Below are positions 27,391 to 39,774 of a DNA stretch of 64,000 bases, in pieces. The DNA is from Epiperipatus broadwayi (Eukaryota; Onychophora; Udeonychophora; Euonychophora; Peripatidae), in NCBI GenBank assembly GCA_028023455.1, contig JAQFVV010012667.1:1164501-1228500 (forward strand), written 5' to 3'. Numbering within the stretch: the first letter of the stretch is position 1; every line of letters starts with the position of its first letter. The notes below the pieces were generated by a model, which did not search any database, was not told the DNA's origin, and worked only from the letters and a program-made list of their open reading frames with translations. Position numbers and translations under genes: made by a program.

Positions 27391-27594
27391 GAATTTAAAT
27401 ATTGAAATTTAAAATAGAGTGCTGGTTTAGCACGAAATATGTATATTGGTGATTATTTATCTTTTCAACATATGTCTGATCAGGTGGGTCAGCAATATAA
27501 GATAGCACTGAGAGTTGTGGTTCATGTAAAAAACTGAGTTCGAATCCTGAAATACATATTGTAAAATGAATTTAAATATTGAAATTTAAAATAA
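27241..27594. repeat. Tandem duplication, 177 bp unit
   Basis: The outer half of the right arm of the family A hairpin is followed directly by a second, nearly identical copy: agtgctggtttagcacg starts at 27241 and again at 27418. Only a few substitutions separate them, so the duplication is recent. Confidence 0.92.
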
Positions 27595-27599
27595 TTAGT

Positions 27600-29640
<2,041 letters not shown>

Positions 29641-29653
29641 AAAGCTAAACTAG

Positions 29654-30236
29654 TCAATAAGTAATCAAAATTACCCCAAATTCACAACTCAACCAGACTA
29701 GCCAAAAAAAAAAAATTCTAAAGCACAACCAATAGTTTCACTGCTACAAGCTGACTTCTCAAGTGTAAAGAACTACAAAATAACAAGATATTTAAACTAA
29801 ACATTAACTACTCTTAATATTAAAAGAACTTTTAAATTAGTAATTGCTTCAGAATCATAAATTTTTAATAATAAATATTCTTTAATTCTTTTTTTTTTTC
29901 ATATATGACACACTATTAATTTTGATGAACCTAAGGTTGTCTTCTTTGAGAGAAATGTGACAAATAAAAAAGAATTAAAGAATCTTTATTATTAAAAATT
30001 TGATTCTGAAGCAATTAACTTATTTAAAAGTTTTCTTAATATTAAGAATGTATGAAAGATTAGTGGATTGCAGGTAATTTTTACTTTAAATATGTTGGTA
30101 TTTTGTACTTCTTTACACTTGAGAAGTCTTCTTGTAGCAGTGAAACCATTGGTTGTGCTTTAGAGCTTATTTTTTGGGGGCTAATCTGATTGAGTTGTGA
30201 ATTTAATGTAAGTTTGGTTATATATATATATATGAA
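29654..30236. repeat. Fold-back repeat with arms of about 250 bp
   Basis: The left arm contains ctaaagcacaaccaatag and cttctcaagtgtaaagaa. The right arm contains the complements ttggttgtgctttag and ttctttacacttgagaag. The inner ends are aatattctttaattcttt facing aagaattaaagaatc, with a centre near 29930. The hairpin starts 3' of the (CT)n(TA)n tract and ends at a short (TA)n. No coding sequence; probably a MITE-like or fold-back transposon. Confidence 0.8.
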
Positions 30237-31085
30237 ATATTGTGAAAGGAAACTACTTTTCAAACATGTATTATAAATAGACACACACACACTCCTGCTA
30301 ATAAATGTTTTAAACATATAGGTGGATCACCTATGTTTAGACCCCCCTTTTAAATTAATTTATAAAAAATTCAATTCCATTTCCCTCATTTCATTAACAA
30401 AAATTTGGGCCACTACCAACAAGGCCCATGTTGAGAGTGCAGCCTGGTTTACTATTCTTTAAATAAACCAACATTTACTGACTGTGCCTGAATTTGGGAC
30501 TTGATCTTGTTGTGGGTCTGGTTTTAAAATCTGCATATTACTTGCGCAAGTTCATATTTTATATCACAGTGAAGAAAATATTTCTCATTTTTAACTACCT
30601 GCAATACTGAATCTTATTAGTATATATATATATATAATTGTTAATATAGTGATTTATACACACATAAAATATTATGGAAGTAAACTATTCTTCACACATG
30701 TACTACAAAATATATATGTACTCACCTATCAATAAATGTTTAAAAACATAAGTTGTCAATCTATATTTAGAGTTATTCTTCAAATAAAGCAACATTTATT
30801 GATCCCTGCTTGAATTAAAAGCTTGATTTCATTGCTAGCCTTACTTTTAAATTGACATATTACTTGCACAAGTTCAGATTATATATCATCAGAAAGAGTA
30901 CATTTTTTATTTTTGACTACATGTGGTACTAAGCTTTAATAGTTGATATATATGTAGTTATTGAAAATATAGTGATTTATAAACACATGAAATGTTGTGG
31001 AAGTAAAGTATTCTTCACACTTCTGCTATAAAATAGACATACACTTTTCCATCAATAAATGTTTTAAAAACATAGGTGAGCCTCA
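30231..31085. repeat. Diverged direct repeat, three copies (third partial)
   Basis: A block beginning with (t)aaatattgtggaagtaaac and continuing with ttcacac...caataaatgtttt...aaacata recurs at about 30231, 30665 and 30987. The first two copies continue through a shared segment containing cttgcgcaagttca (30545) and cttgcacaagttca (30864). Spacing is about 434 and 322 bp, because the first unit contains extra sequence. Confidence 0.75.
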
Positions 31086-31089
31086 TATA

Positions 31090-32900
31090 TTTTTAAAATA
31101 TTTAATGATGGTATAGTGGGTATCTATTTTATATAGTGAATTTGTAAAGAGTAATTTCCTTTCACAATATTTAATACTTATATAAATGGCTCTATTATCA
31201 ATTATTACATATATTTATATAGAGAGAGATTTATCTCAGATAATGGTATTAATTAGTTTTTCAAATTTTCTCATAAATCAAAAATATTATTTAAAAACAA
31301 ACTATTATATTGCTTTCCTATAAAAATAATATTTAATTCATTTATACTAGATTCAAAAATATATAATACACTTTAAAAATCTGAGGGGAAAACAACTTAA
31401 AATTGAAAAAAAGGAGACAATCAATAAATAAAATTTTTACCAAACATATTATTAATAAAAAATAGTAATCTGTTCATAAATATACTCTATAATAGGTTCA
31501 TTTCAGTTGTTATTTTTACTTGAATGTTAATTTTACATTTTATGTGTCCATTTTGAATTTACATCATCAAAATAAAGTTGATATTCTATTAAATCATATT
31601 AAAATGAAGTATGTACAAAAAAAATCATAGTTAAACCAATATGCAGTTCTTAATTTTTGATGTACTTTATAATATTCAGTTATCCCCTCTCTCTGTTTGT
31701 TTGGGGTTTTTTTTTTTTTTGTAATTACTTAACAGTAACATTTTTTAAAGTAATCAGTCCATCATTTATTTATTTTTTATAAAAATGCAACCTTAATTAA
31801 ATAAAACTTAGATCAAGAAATTACAGTTTATTATTATAATTTTACTAATATAAATTATGAAGTCATTCTTTTTATTGCCAAATTTCTTTATGCTTATAAT
31901 GATAGATATTTTTCTCTTGAGAAAATTATTTTTATAAATATGAGAATACATAATAGAAATTAGTTAAATAAAAATCCTTTTTAAAGAAATGTACACATTT
32001 TTTTATTTATTTTTGAAGCACTTTAATTCCCTGTATTGTGAATATTTATTCTTAATTACATGTTAAATAAAATGTATCTATACTGTGGAGATTGTTTATT
32101 TTCATGATAGAAAACATGTTTATCTTCAGAGTATTAGAAATTCTATCAGAAGTTGCAGTATGAAACTTATATTTTCTATTTATTAACATTGCTATTTATA
32201 GTAGTATTATGTATCAATTTAAGTGTCTTTAATTTTTTCCCTTGGGTAAAACTCACCATTTTATCTTGCAATGATGTCAGTAATCTTATAAACTGGCTGA
32301 TATTTTTAAAATACATTTTAAAATTTTTTAAAGATCAATGTGATGGGGATAAATTGATGATGAGTGTTGTGGCAGCAAATCTTATATGAGTTCTTTAGTG
32401 GGTTGGATATATATATATATATTAGAGGGTGTGTATATATATATATATATTAGAGGGTGTGTAAATGATGTAGTCTTATTGACACTCCATTCTTACAAAT
32501 ATTAGCTTTTAAGCACATTCAGAATTAAAAAAAGATTCTAGAGATCAAAAAAATATACTATTGGTTCATAGAAATATGACACCTCCAGAGTTAAGGCTGC
32601 AATTTATTAAAATAATATAGTATTTATATTTTTTTATCATTCCATATTTCATCCTTTTGTCTTTTTTTTTAATGTGAAATGTTTTAAAAACTTACTCAGA
32701 TCAGACTTAATGTTGCAAGTTAAAGCCTGAAGAGTACAAGGCATTTTTTCCTGGAGATTATTTAATTATTTTTTATTACTAGCATTATTTATTACTATTT
32801 GTGTTTTCAAAAAATTCTTCACTTGAATCTGTCTGAATTATCATTAACCAAATGTATAAAATAAAGTTATAAAGCTTTTTATTATCATCAGTTTATATAT
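31090..32900. other. AT-rich DNA, no gene recognised
   Basis: No supported coding sequence. A 25 bp direct repeat, (at)n followed by tagagggtgtgta, occurs twice at about 32410-32463. Confidence 0.6.
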
Positions 32901-32929
32901 TTTGAGAGAATTAAAAAAAAAGCTTTTCT

Positions 32930-33365
32930 TTAATATTTTATATAGGGGATTTGAACTCAGATTTTCAAACACCCACCAACTATCCACACTATCTCATACA
33001 ACTGATATACATGACCACACACATGTAGAAAAGATAAATAATTACCAATATATGTATTTCATGCTAAACCAGCACTCATCAGTTGGTCCAGATTATCATC
33101 TCCCACGCATATATATAATCAGTGCTCAGTTTGTTTTTTTTATATTAAGATAGCAAATCTTTACACTTTAATGGACAGACTTCTATCTACTCCAACCTCC
33201 AACTTTTCAGTCATCCATATCTTGATAATCTGATGCTGAAAATCCAAATCCCATGCTGATGCCAGCATTATTGTCAAGCCCATGTTCACCTAAATTCACT
33301 CTGACCCCTCATGTTATCCATTTAAATACAAAGAAGAGGGATGGGCAAGATACAAGCTTATATGT
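32930..33365. repeat. Family A element, single copy upstream of a hairpin copy
   Basis: The sequence begins with ggggatttgaactcag (complement of a B-box-like gagttcaaatcc). It carries the family A core ccaatatatgtatttcatgc and actcatcagttggtcc, then a longer tail including cttctatctactccaacc and ccatgctgatgcc. It is followed immediately by a second copy in the same orientation. Confidence 0.75.
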
Positions 33366-34056
33366 AAATATTTGAAAACCAGGCACTCTTCACAACCTGG
33401 AGCTTTAATTGTAAATATAGGGGATTTGAACTCAGATTTTCAAGCACCCACCAACTATCCACACTATCTCATATAACTGATAAACATGACTACACACATA
33501 TAGAAAAGATAAATAATCACCAATATATGTATTTCATGCTAAACCAGCACTCATCAGATGATTCAGATTATCATCTCCCACACACATATATAATCAATGC
33601 TCAGGGGTTTTTTATATATTAAAATAGTAAACCTTCACACTTTAATGGACAGGCTTCAATCTACTCCAACCTTATATGTTGGCATCAGCATGGGATTTGG
33701 CTTTCCATCATCAGATTTTCAATGATATGGATAGCTGAAGAGTTGGAAGTTGGAGTAGATTGAAGCCTGTCCATTAAAGTCTCAAAGATTTGCTATCTTT
33801 ATATAAAAAATGAGCACTGATTATAAATATGTGTGTGTGTGAGATGAAAATGTGGACCAACTGATGAGTGCTGGTTTAGCATGAAATACATATATTGGTG
33901 ATTATTTATCTTTTCTACATGTGTGTGGTCATGTGTATCAGTTGTATGAGATAGTGTGTATAGTTGGTGGATGCTTGAAAGTCTGAGTTCAAATCCCCTA
34001 TATTTACAATTAAAGCTCCAGGTTTGTGAAGAGTGCCTGGTTTTCAAAATATTTTA
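33366..34056. repeat. Family A fold-back element, arms of about 300 bp
   Basis: The left arm starts aaaaccaggcactcttcac and the right arm ends gaagagtgcctggttttc. In between, ggacaggcttcaatctac is mirrored by gtagattgaagcctgtcc, with the centre near 33707. Both arms contain the family A core and the tRNA-like B-box phrase gagttcaaatcc. The 82-residue minus-strand open frame over the right arm has the same translation pattern as the frames in the other copies, so it reflects the repeat and not a gene. Confidence 0.88.
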
Positions 34057-34059
34057 TGT

Positions 34060-35345
34060 ATTATACCTCATATTGGCGAGCCAAATAGTGGTTTATCAAT
34101 AACTGAAATTTTAAAAGGGGAATTGAAAGTTATTTTATATTGTATTATCTTAGTAATTTTATACTAACATGCAATTTATAGATTTTTAATATATACTATA
34201 TTTTAGAATCCATTGGTATCCATTAGGATCGAAATGTAAAATATCTAGTACGTTTTATATTTAGTTTTTCAGTAAATTCCTAATGTTTATATAAATCCTG
34301 GCTATTTCAAGTCTTCAAGCTTCTTTACTCTATCTGAAGAGCGACTAAAAGTCATGAAACAAATCCATTATGTTACCGAGTATTTTAATGGTCACAAAGA
34401 CCATTGGCCTACATTCTGCTTTTTGATGAAGATTATTTCATGTTTATATTTATTTATTTTGGAAATTAATCATTATAAGCAAGTTTTCTATGTGTTATGT
34501 ATATTATATTTATTTATTTATTTTTATAAATAAGTTAGAACATTAGTTAACTATTAATTTCGTTGGTAAAGAAAATAAATAATACAACTTTAAGTGTAGC
34601 TATTTATTATTTAAATCTAACCAATGGACTGTATTTTTGATATAGTATATTATAACTATGGTTTTTAATTAATGTTTAGAATTAATAAGAACGTCTTTGT
34701 TTTGTATATATGCTTATATCTAGATTGTAACTATATTTTTTTCATATTTGTAATACGCCTTTCAATCTTATATCATCTATTATTATTTCTAAAGTATTGC
34801 AGAACGTGTCCGATTCTAAATAAGAGTTTTAAAAAAAAGATCTTATTTATAAAAACTATAAAAAATACGAATTATTTAAATTAATTTAAATGTAATGTTT
34901 AAGCGTGATCCTTTTATAGATTTGAAGTTTTCATGGAATAATTATTTATAATTTAAAACATAAAATTTGAAAATAATAAATAAAAATTATGTTTCAAAGG
35001 ATTGCATGAGTTATATTTGAAACATGAGATCTTAGATACAAATTGACTCATGATACTACATATGCAATAAAGGTTGACAAAAAACATGATTTACAGTAAT
35101 TAAAAGGAAGAAAAAAATTATAAGAAGATACATGTCAAATTAGATTTAAATAGAATTCATAAATGTTTATTTTGAGAAAAATACATGGAAACATGTTAGT
35201 ATGAATGAAAAAATGTGGAGGGTTTAAAGTTGTTGTTAGATTGGCATACGGTCCCATAAAAATTGAGCTCATTTGGTGAAACTACTGTAGTTTTCATAGT
35301 TAAATTTTATTGTTCATTTGTTACATAAATTCCATGTGAAAAAAA
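34060..35345. other. AT-rich DNA, no gene recognised
   Basis: No coding support on either strand. The frames are short and unrelated to known families. Confidence 0.55.
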
Positions 35346-35815
35346 TTAAAAAATACTAGTCAGTATAAATTGGAAAATGAAAAAGTACTCATTCAGCATG
35401 AATTGCATCTTGGAAAAATGGAAAAATACTAGTTATTATGAATAGCATCTTGTAAAAATAGAAAAACATTAGTTCAGCATAAATTGTGTAGTGGGAAAAT
35501 GGAAAAATAGTAGTCATCCAGAATTGAATCTTGGGAAAATGGAAAAATACTAGTCAGCATGAATAACATCTTGGAAAAATAGAAAAATAGTAATTCAGAA
35601 TGAATTCATTTTGGGAAAATGGAAAAATATTAATTCAGAATGAATTCATTTTGGGAGAATGGAAAAATGCTAGTCAGCATGAATTGTATCTTGGGAAAAT
35701 GGTAAAATCTAGTTCAGAATGAATTGTAATTTGGGAAATGGAAAAATAATAGTTAGCATGAATACCACTTGGTAAAATAGAAAAATATTATTCAGCATGA
35801 ATTGCATCTTGTCAG
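35345..35815. repeat. Minisatellite, about 41 bp unit, roughly 11 copies
   Basis: Imperfect tandem units follow the pattern tactagtcagcatgaattg, then catcttgggaaaatggaaaa. They differ by substitutions and small indels (for example ttcagaatgaattcatttt variants). Copies are contiguous without spacers, so this is a satellite and not a CRISPR-like array. Confidence 0.88.
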
Positions 35816-35835
35816 ATTTAGGTTTTTAGTACTTT

Positions 35836-35939
35836 TTTTTTATTTCAAGTGTCATAGCATCAGCCGGGATGCGAACCTGCAACCCGGGCAACTGCTTATA
35901 AGGCAGTCACACTGACCTCTCGACTGCCAATGCAAGACA
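35836..35939 (-). mobile_element. Mini-SINE copy 1: tRNA-like body with A tail and 17 bp target duplication
   Basis: On the minus strand a tRNA-like unit of about 80 nt starts gtcttgcattgg, with an A-box-like cagtcgagaggtcagtg, a perfect five-pair stem around loop CTTATAA, and a B box GGTTCGCATCC. It ends in ctatgacacttg plus an A-rich tail. The two flanks are the identical 17 bp taggtttttagtacttt (35819-35835 and 35940-35956). This proves retroposition. A second copy is at 49638-49741. The minus-strand open frame through it is meaningless. Confidence 0.88.
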
Positions 35940-36075
35940 TAGGTTTTTAGTACTTTAAAAGAAAAACATTGGAGATTGTTATCTTGACTGTGAACAAGTG
36001 AACTTCTTGCTGCAGGACTCAATAAATAAAAATTATTTACCAATAAAATCAACTATTATTAATTGTCTTCTTTTC

Positions 36076-36790
36076 TGAGCCAATATTAATATCTTGTAAT
36101 TAATAAACTCATAGAAAATATAGTTTTTTTAATATTTAGTATTATTACTGCCTATCATGCTTTCAATATATTTAATATATCATATTCATGTTCTTTCTAT
36201 CAGTGTTTAATTATTATCTAATAAATTATTCAACTTATTCAAATTTAAATTCAAATATAGATTTATTCAAATTACCCATTTCTTTGATATGGGTTATTTT
36301 TTACTTCTTTTCTGTTGATGGAAAAATAGTCATTAGCTATTGCACATACTTCTTTGATTTTCCATGTCCTGTTTTCTCTCTCTACATATTATTTCTGTTT
36401 TTGAATAAAGAACAAACATCAATATTTAAAAGACCATGAGAAGAACACTGGCCACAGATTCAAGCTAACTAAAGTAGAAATAGTGTACACACACAAAGAG
36501 AGAAGACAGAAAGTCAAAGGAGTATGTGCAATAACTAATGATCAATTTTCCATCAACAAAGAAGACACAAGCATATCCATATCAAAGAAATGGATGATTT
36601 AAATAAATCTAAATTTGAATACATTGAATAGTTTATTAGATAATAATTAAACACTGATATAAAGAATTTGTAATCACACCATTATACACTATGAATATGA
36701 CATACTGAATATATTAAAAGCTATGCAGTAATAAAACTAAAACAACTATCATTTCTACTTATTAATTACCAGATATTATCAGTAAAATAT
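36076..36790. repeat. Long fold-back element, arms of about 310 bp
   Basis: gtgtttaattattatct (36204) faces agataataattaaacac (about 36640), and further out atatcatattcatg faces catgaatatga-like sequence near 36695. The inner part includes ttctttgat and atttgaat segments mirrored across a centre near 36430. Arms have diverged by substitutions and small indels. No transposase is visible, so this is a non-autonomous fold-back or MITE-type element. Confidence 0.8.
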
Positions 36791-36799
36791 ATTTATACA

Positions 36800-37850
36800 A
36801 ATTACAACAAAAGAACTTTATCAAGATTACTGTATTATTAAATGTTAATAAATTAGACTTGATTTATTAAAAATATGTTTACTATTCCCAAAAAATATTT
36901 GAAAAAAATATATTTGAACTTTTCAAATATTAAAAAAGAAATAAACAAATTACATGATAAAAAAACCAAGGAGATTTTCATCATTTGACAGTGGACAAAA
37001 ACAACTAAGTAGAAAATCAAAGAAATCTTTGTTGATTGGAAAGAGGAATGAATAAATGTGAAGTTCTGCCAAATCTATAAAATTATGTTTAAAAAATTAA
37101 AATTGCTTTTATATTTTTTAGAATATTTTCAAAGCTAGTAATATAATGTCTGTAAAGGCATTAGAGATCAATTTCACAAGGCATTGTTATCATATCGGCC
37201 ATAGATCTTTTTTTTTCTTACCATTGCAATAAAATTTGTTAACTTCTATTTTAAAAAAAAACCATATATGTATAAAATAAGATTGTAATTATCAATACAT
37301 TGATATTTTTATATTATACAATTATTTAAATAATTCAATTTTTACTCATTTGCTTTTTTTCTGAGCCAACATAATACTTAAGTAAAATGAAAATATACAC
37401 TGAAAAGGTGGGTTTTTTAAAATAATATTTAGCATTATTTATGACAGGTTGAACTGAATTATTTTGTATTTTGGCTAATTAGCCCCCTCGTGAATTTTTT
37501 CATAAGTATTATATGTTAAAATGCATGTAAAATGATATATTTTAGTATAATAATTTATTTTTTTTAAAATTCACTAAAAGGTGGTAAATTCAAAATTTCC
37601 ACTCTTACAATAGACATAAGCCCTGCCCTGACATATTCACCCATTGTCTCTTGCCAAGGCTGTAAAATGTTCAGCATTTTACAACATAGCAGTTTCCAAT
37701 GACACAGAAACATGTTTATTTGCAAATTTATTATGGTTTTAATTTTTTTTAAAATAATTTGCACTATATTTATTAAATATCAAGAAATATAAATTATTAT
37801 TAACTTATTTTGATTTGAAATACTTTATTTTTAAAAATATAATGTTATAT
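36800..37850. other. AT-rich DNA, no gene recognised
   Basis: No supported coding or RNA feature. Confidence 0.55.
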
Positions 37851-38018
37851 TAGCAGCTAATAATAAAAAGTCAGATGTCACATGACTTTTATATATATAG
37901 CTTGCACTTACAAATATGTAAAATTAAGAGCATGCTAATGAGCTCTAAACAAGCTTTTTTTATTTTATGATAAATGCTACTACAAGAGAAGGCATTCAAA
38001 ACATTTTTATCTTGGATT

Positions 38019-38074
38019 GTCCTCATCCCCAGATCGGTTTCGACCTATGGGTCTCTTCAGTGAGGAGTTGGGAC
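38019..38074 (-). ncRNA. Type I hammerhead ribozyme, unit 1 (impaired stem III)
   Basis: Minus strand: the core box CTGAAGA is followed by stem II GACC-CATA-GGTC and then GAAAC. Stem I is formed by the flanks, ACTCCTCA against TGGGGAT, plus an outer GTCC/GGAC helix across an internal loop. Cleavage would fall between 38032 and 38031. Here the stem III segment reads ACCGATC and not ACTGGTC, losing the second C-G pair, so this copy is probably weakened. Confidence 0.8.
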
Positions 38075-38441
38075 ATTAGATTCAAAAAACCAACTCAAGC
38101 TAAGCATTTATCTAAAAGATAATTTTCAAGAAGAAGATCTGAAACTTTTAGACATCTACATGTCTTTAAAGTCAGCTCTCCAAGTGAAAATATCATATGG
38201 GCCTGAACTTAATTCAGATACTCAATATATTAGTAGGCTTAGCCATTTAATTTAGCCAAATCCCCAACAGCAAAATAATAATAGTAATAATAAAAAGTCA
38301 GATGTCACATGACTTATATATAGCTTGCACTTACAAATATGTAAAATTCAGAGCATGCTAATGAGCTCTAAACAAGCTTTTTTATTTTATGATAAATACT
38401 ACTACAAGAGAAGGCTATTCAAATCATTTTTATCTTGGATT

Positions 38442-38497
38442 GTCCCCATCCCTAGACCAGTTTCGACCTATGGGTCTCTTCAGTGAGGAGTTGGGAC
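38442..38497 (-). ncRNA. Type I hammerhead ribozyme, unit 2
   Basis: Minus strand: CTGAAGA, stem II GACC-CATA-GGTC, GAAA, minimal stem III ACTGGT, then C17 with expected cleavage between 38455 and 38454. The outer stem I helix is GTCCC/GGGAC. One mismatch (A opposite C) lies at the second pair of stem I. The near-self-complementary ACTGGT would let two molecules share a stem III, as reported for minimal metazoan hammerheads that act as dimers. Confidence 0.85.
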
Positions 38498-38830
38498 ATT
38501 ATATTCAAAAAACCAACTCAAGCTAAGAATTTATCTAAAAGGTAATTGTCAAGAAGAAGATCTGAAACTTTTAGACATCTACATGTCTTTAAAGTCAGCT
38601 CTTCAACTGAAAAAATCATATGGACCTGAATTTAATTCAGATACTCCATATATTACAGCAAAATAATAATAGTAATAATAAAAAGTCAGATGTCACATGA
38701 CTTATATATAGCTTGCACTTACAAATATGTAAAATTAAGAGCATGCTAATGAGCTCTAAACAAGCTTTTTTTAATTTTATGATAAATGCTACTACAAGAG
38801 AAGGCATTCAAATAATTTTTATCTTGGATT

Positions 38831-38886
38831 GTCCCCATCCCCAGACCAGTTTCGACTTATGGGTCTCTTCAGTGAGGAGTTGGGAC
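38831..38886 (-). ncRNA. Type I hammerhead ribozyme, unit 3
   Basis: Minus strand: CTGAAGA, stem II GACC-CATA-AGTC (one loop-closing pair lost), GAAA, stem III ACTGGT, then C17; expected cleavage between 38844 and 38843. Stem I is complete here: TGGGGA pairs with TCCTCA including one G-T wobble, followed by an internal loop and GTCCC/GGGAC. Confidence 0.85.
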
Positions 38887-39049
38887 ATTAGATTCAAAAA
38901 ACCAATTCAAGCTAAGAATTTATCTAAATGGTAATTGTCAAGAAGAAGATCTGAAACTTTTAGACATGTACATGTCTTTAAAGTCAGCTCTCCAACTGAA
39001 AAAAATCATATGGGCCTGAACTTAATTCAGATACTCCAGCAGCTAATGT

Positions 39050-39770
39050 AAATATGGCCTCAAGCAAATTAAAAAATTCTAGCTTTGATAATAAACAATC
39101 TATGTTATATTTACAAAAAAAAAAAATATTGTAATTTAGCAATAAATATTCAAAAAATTTAAACCTTTGAAGCATAATTCATTAGATATAAGAAAAATAA
39201 ATAAATATCCATTCTTGTTTTTAAAAATAATGAGAAACAAGAAATATTTCATTGATTTTATAAACTGAAAATAATCTTTCTAGAAACGATGTGTAATGTC
39301 TTTGTTTTGATTACATCCTCATTTTTTTAATATTTACAGAAACAAAATGTGAACATTTAAATTTGATTTGAGTAGTAGACAAAAATATCTATCAAATAAA
39401 GTCAAATTTATTATTTTCTGAAAAGAAATCATCATTTTATATATTTTACATTGATGTGTGAGATAAAGAAAACCATCAGAAATGCTGAAATGTAAGAAGT
39501 GTGGTGCTGCAATTTGGAATGGTTAATATATATTTATTATATTATATTCATGGTATGAATATGGTATAGTAAATTTATATATTGAAAGCATTCTAGGCAG
39601 AAATAAAGTTAAATATTATTTTAAAAAACAAACTTTTCTGTGTGTATTTTCATTTAATTGATTATTTAAATAAAAATAATTATGAACTTTTAATAAACAA
39701 CATAAAAAAATCAATTTTTAATATTCCCAAAGTGTTCTTCAAATGTTCTCACAAATGCTCTCAAAACTGA
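39050..39770. other. AT-rich DNA, no gene recognised
   Basis: No supported feature. Confidence 0.55.
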
Positions 39771-39774
39771 ATTA

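Larger units (their letters stand above)
37862..39037 (-). mobile_element. Retrozyme-like tandem trimer with hammerhead ribozymes
   Basis: Three head-to-tail units share the landmarks agtcagatgtcacatgact, gagcatgctaatgagctc, ggtctcttcagtgaggag and acatgtctttaaagtcagc. Equivalent positions are 423 and 389 bp apart. Each unit encodes a hammerhead ribozyme on the minus strand. The whole array is bounded by the 10 bp agcagctaat (37852-37861 and 39038-39047), a target-site duplication. The minus-strand 3' end of each unit is an ATT-rich tract, like a LINE-type tail. This is the organisation known for animal retrozymes and Penelope-associated hammerhead repeats: non-coding, propagated through self-cleaved circular RNA and reverse transcription supplied in trans. 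The 73-residue frame at 38713 is only the repeat read through. Confidence 0.85.

Noticed and set aside
33799-34047. 82-residue protein with similar counterparts at 26863 and 32902
   Set aside because: The apparent protein similarity comes from reading the same family A repeat. The frames are not bounded by splice or coding signals and include the tRNA-like B box.
35345-35815. CRISPR-like array
   Set aside because: The repeats are contiguous, without unique spacers, and the DNA is eukaryotic. It is a minisatellite.
38713-38934. 73-residue protein in the hammerhead array
   Set aside because: It lies in one of three near-identical non-coding units and is not kept open in the other two.
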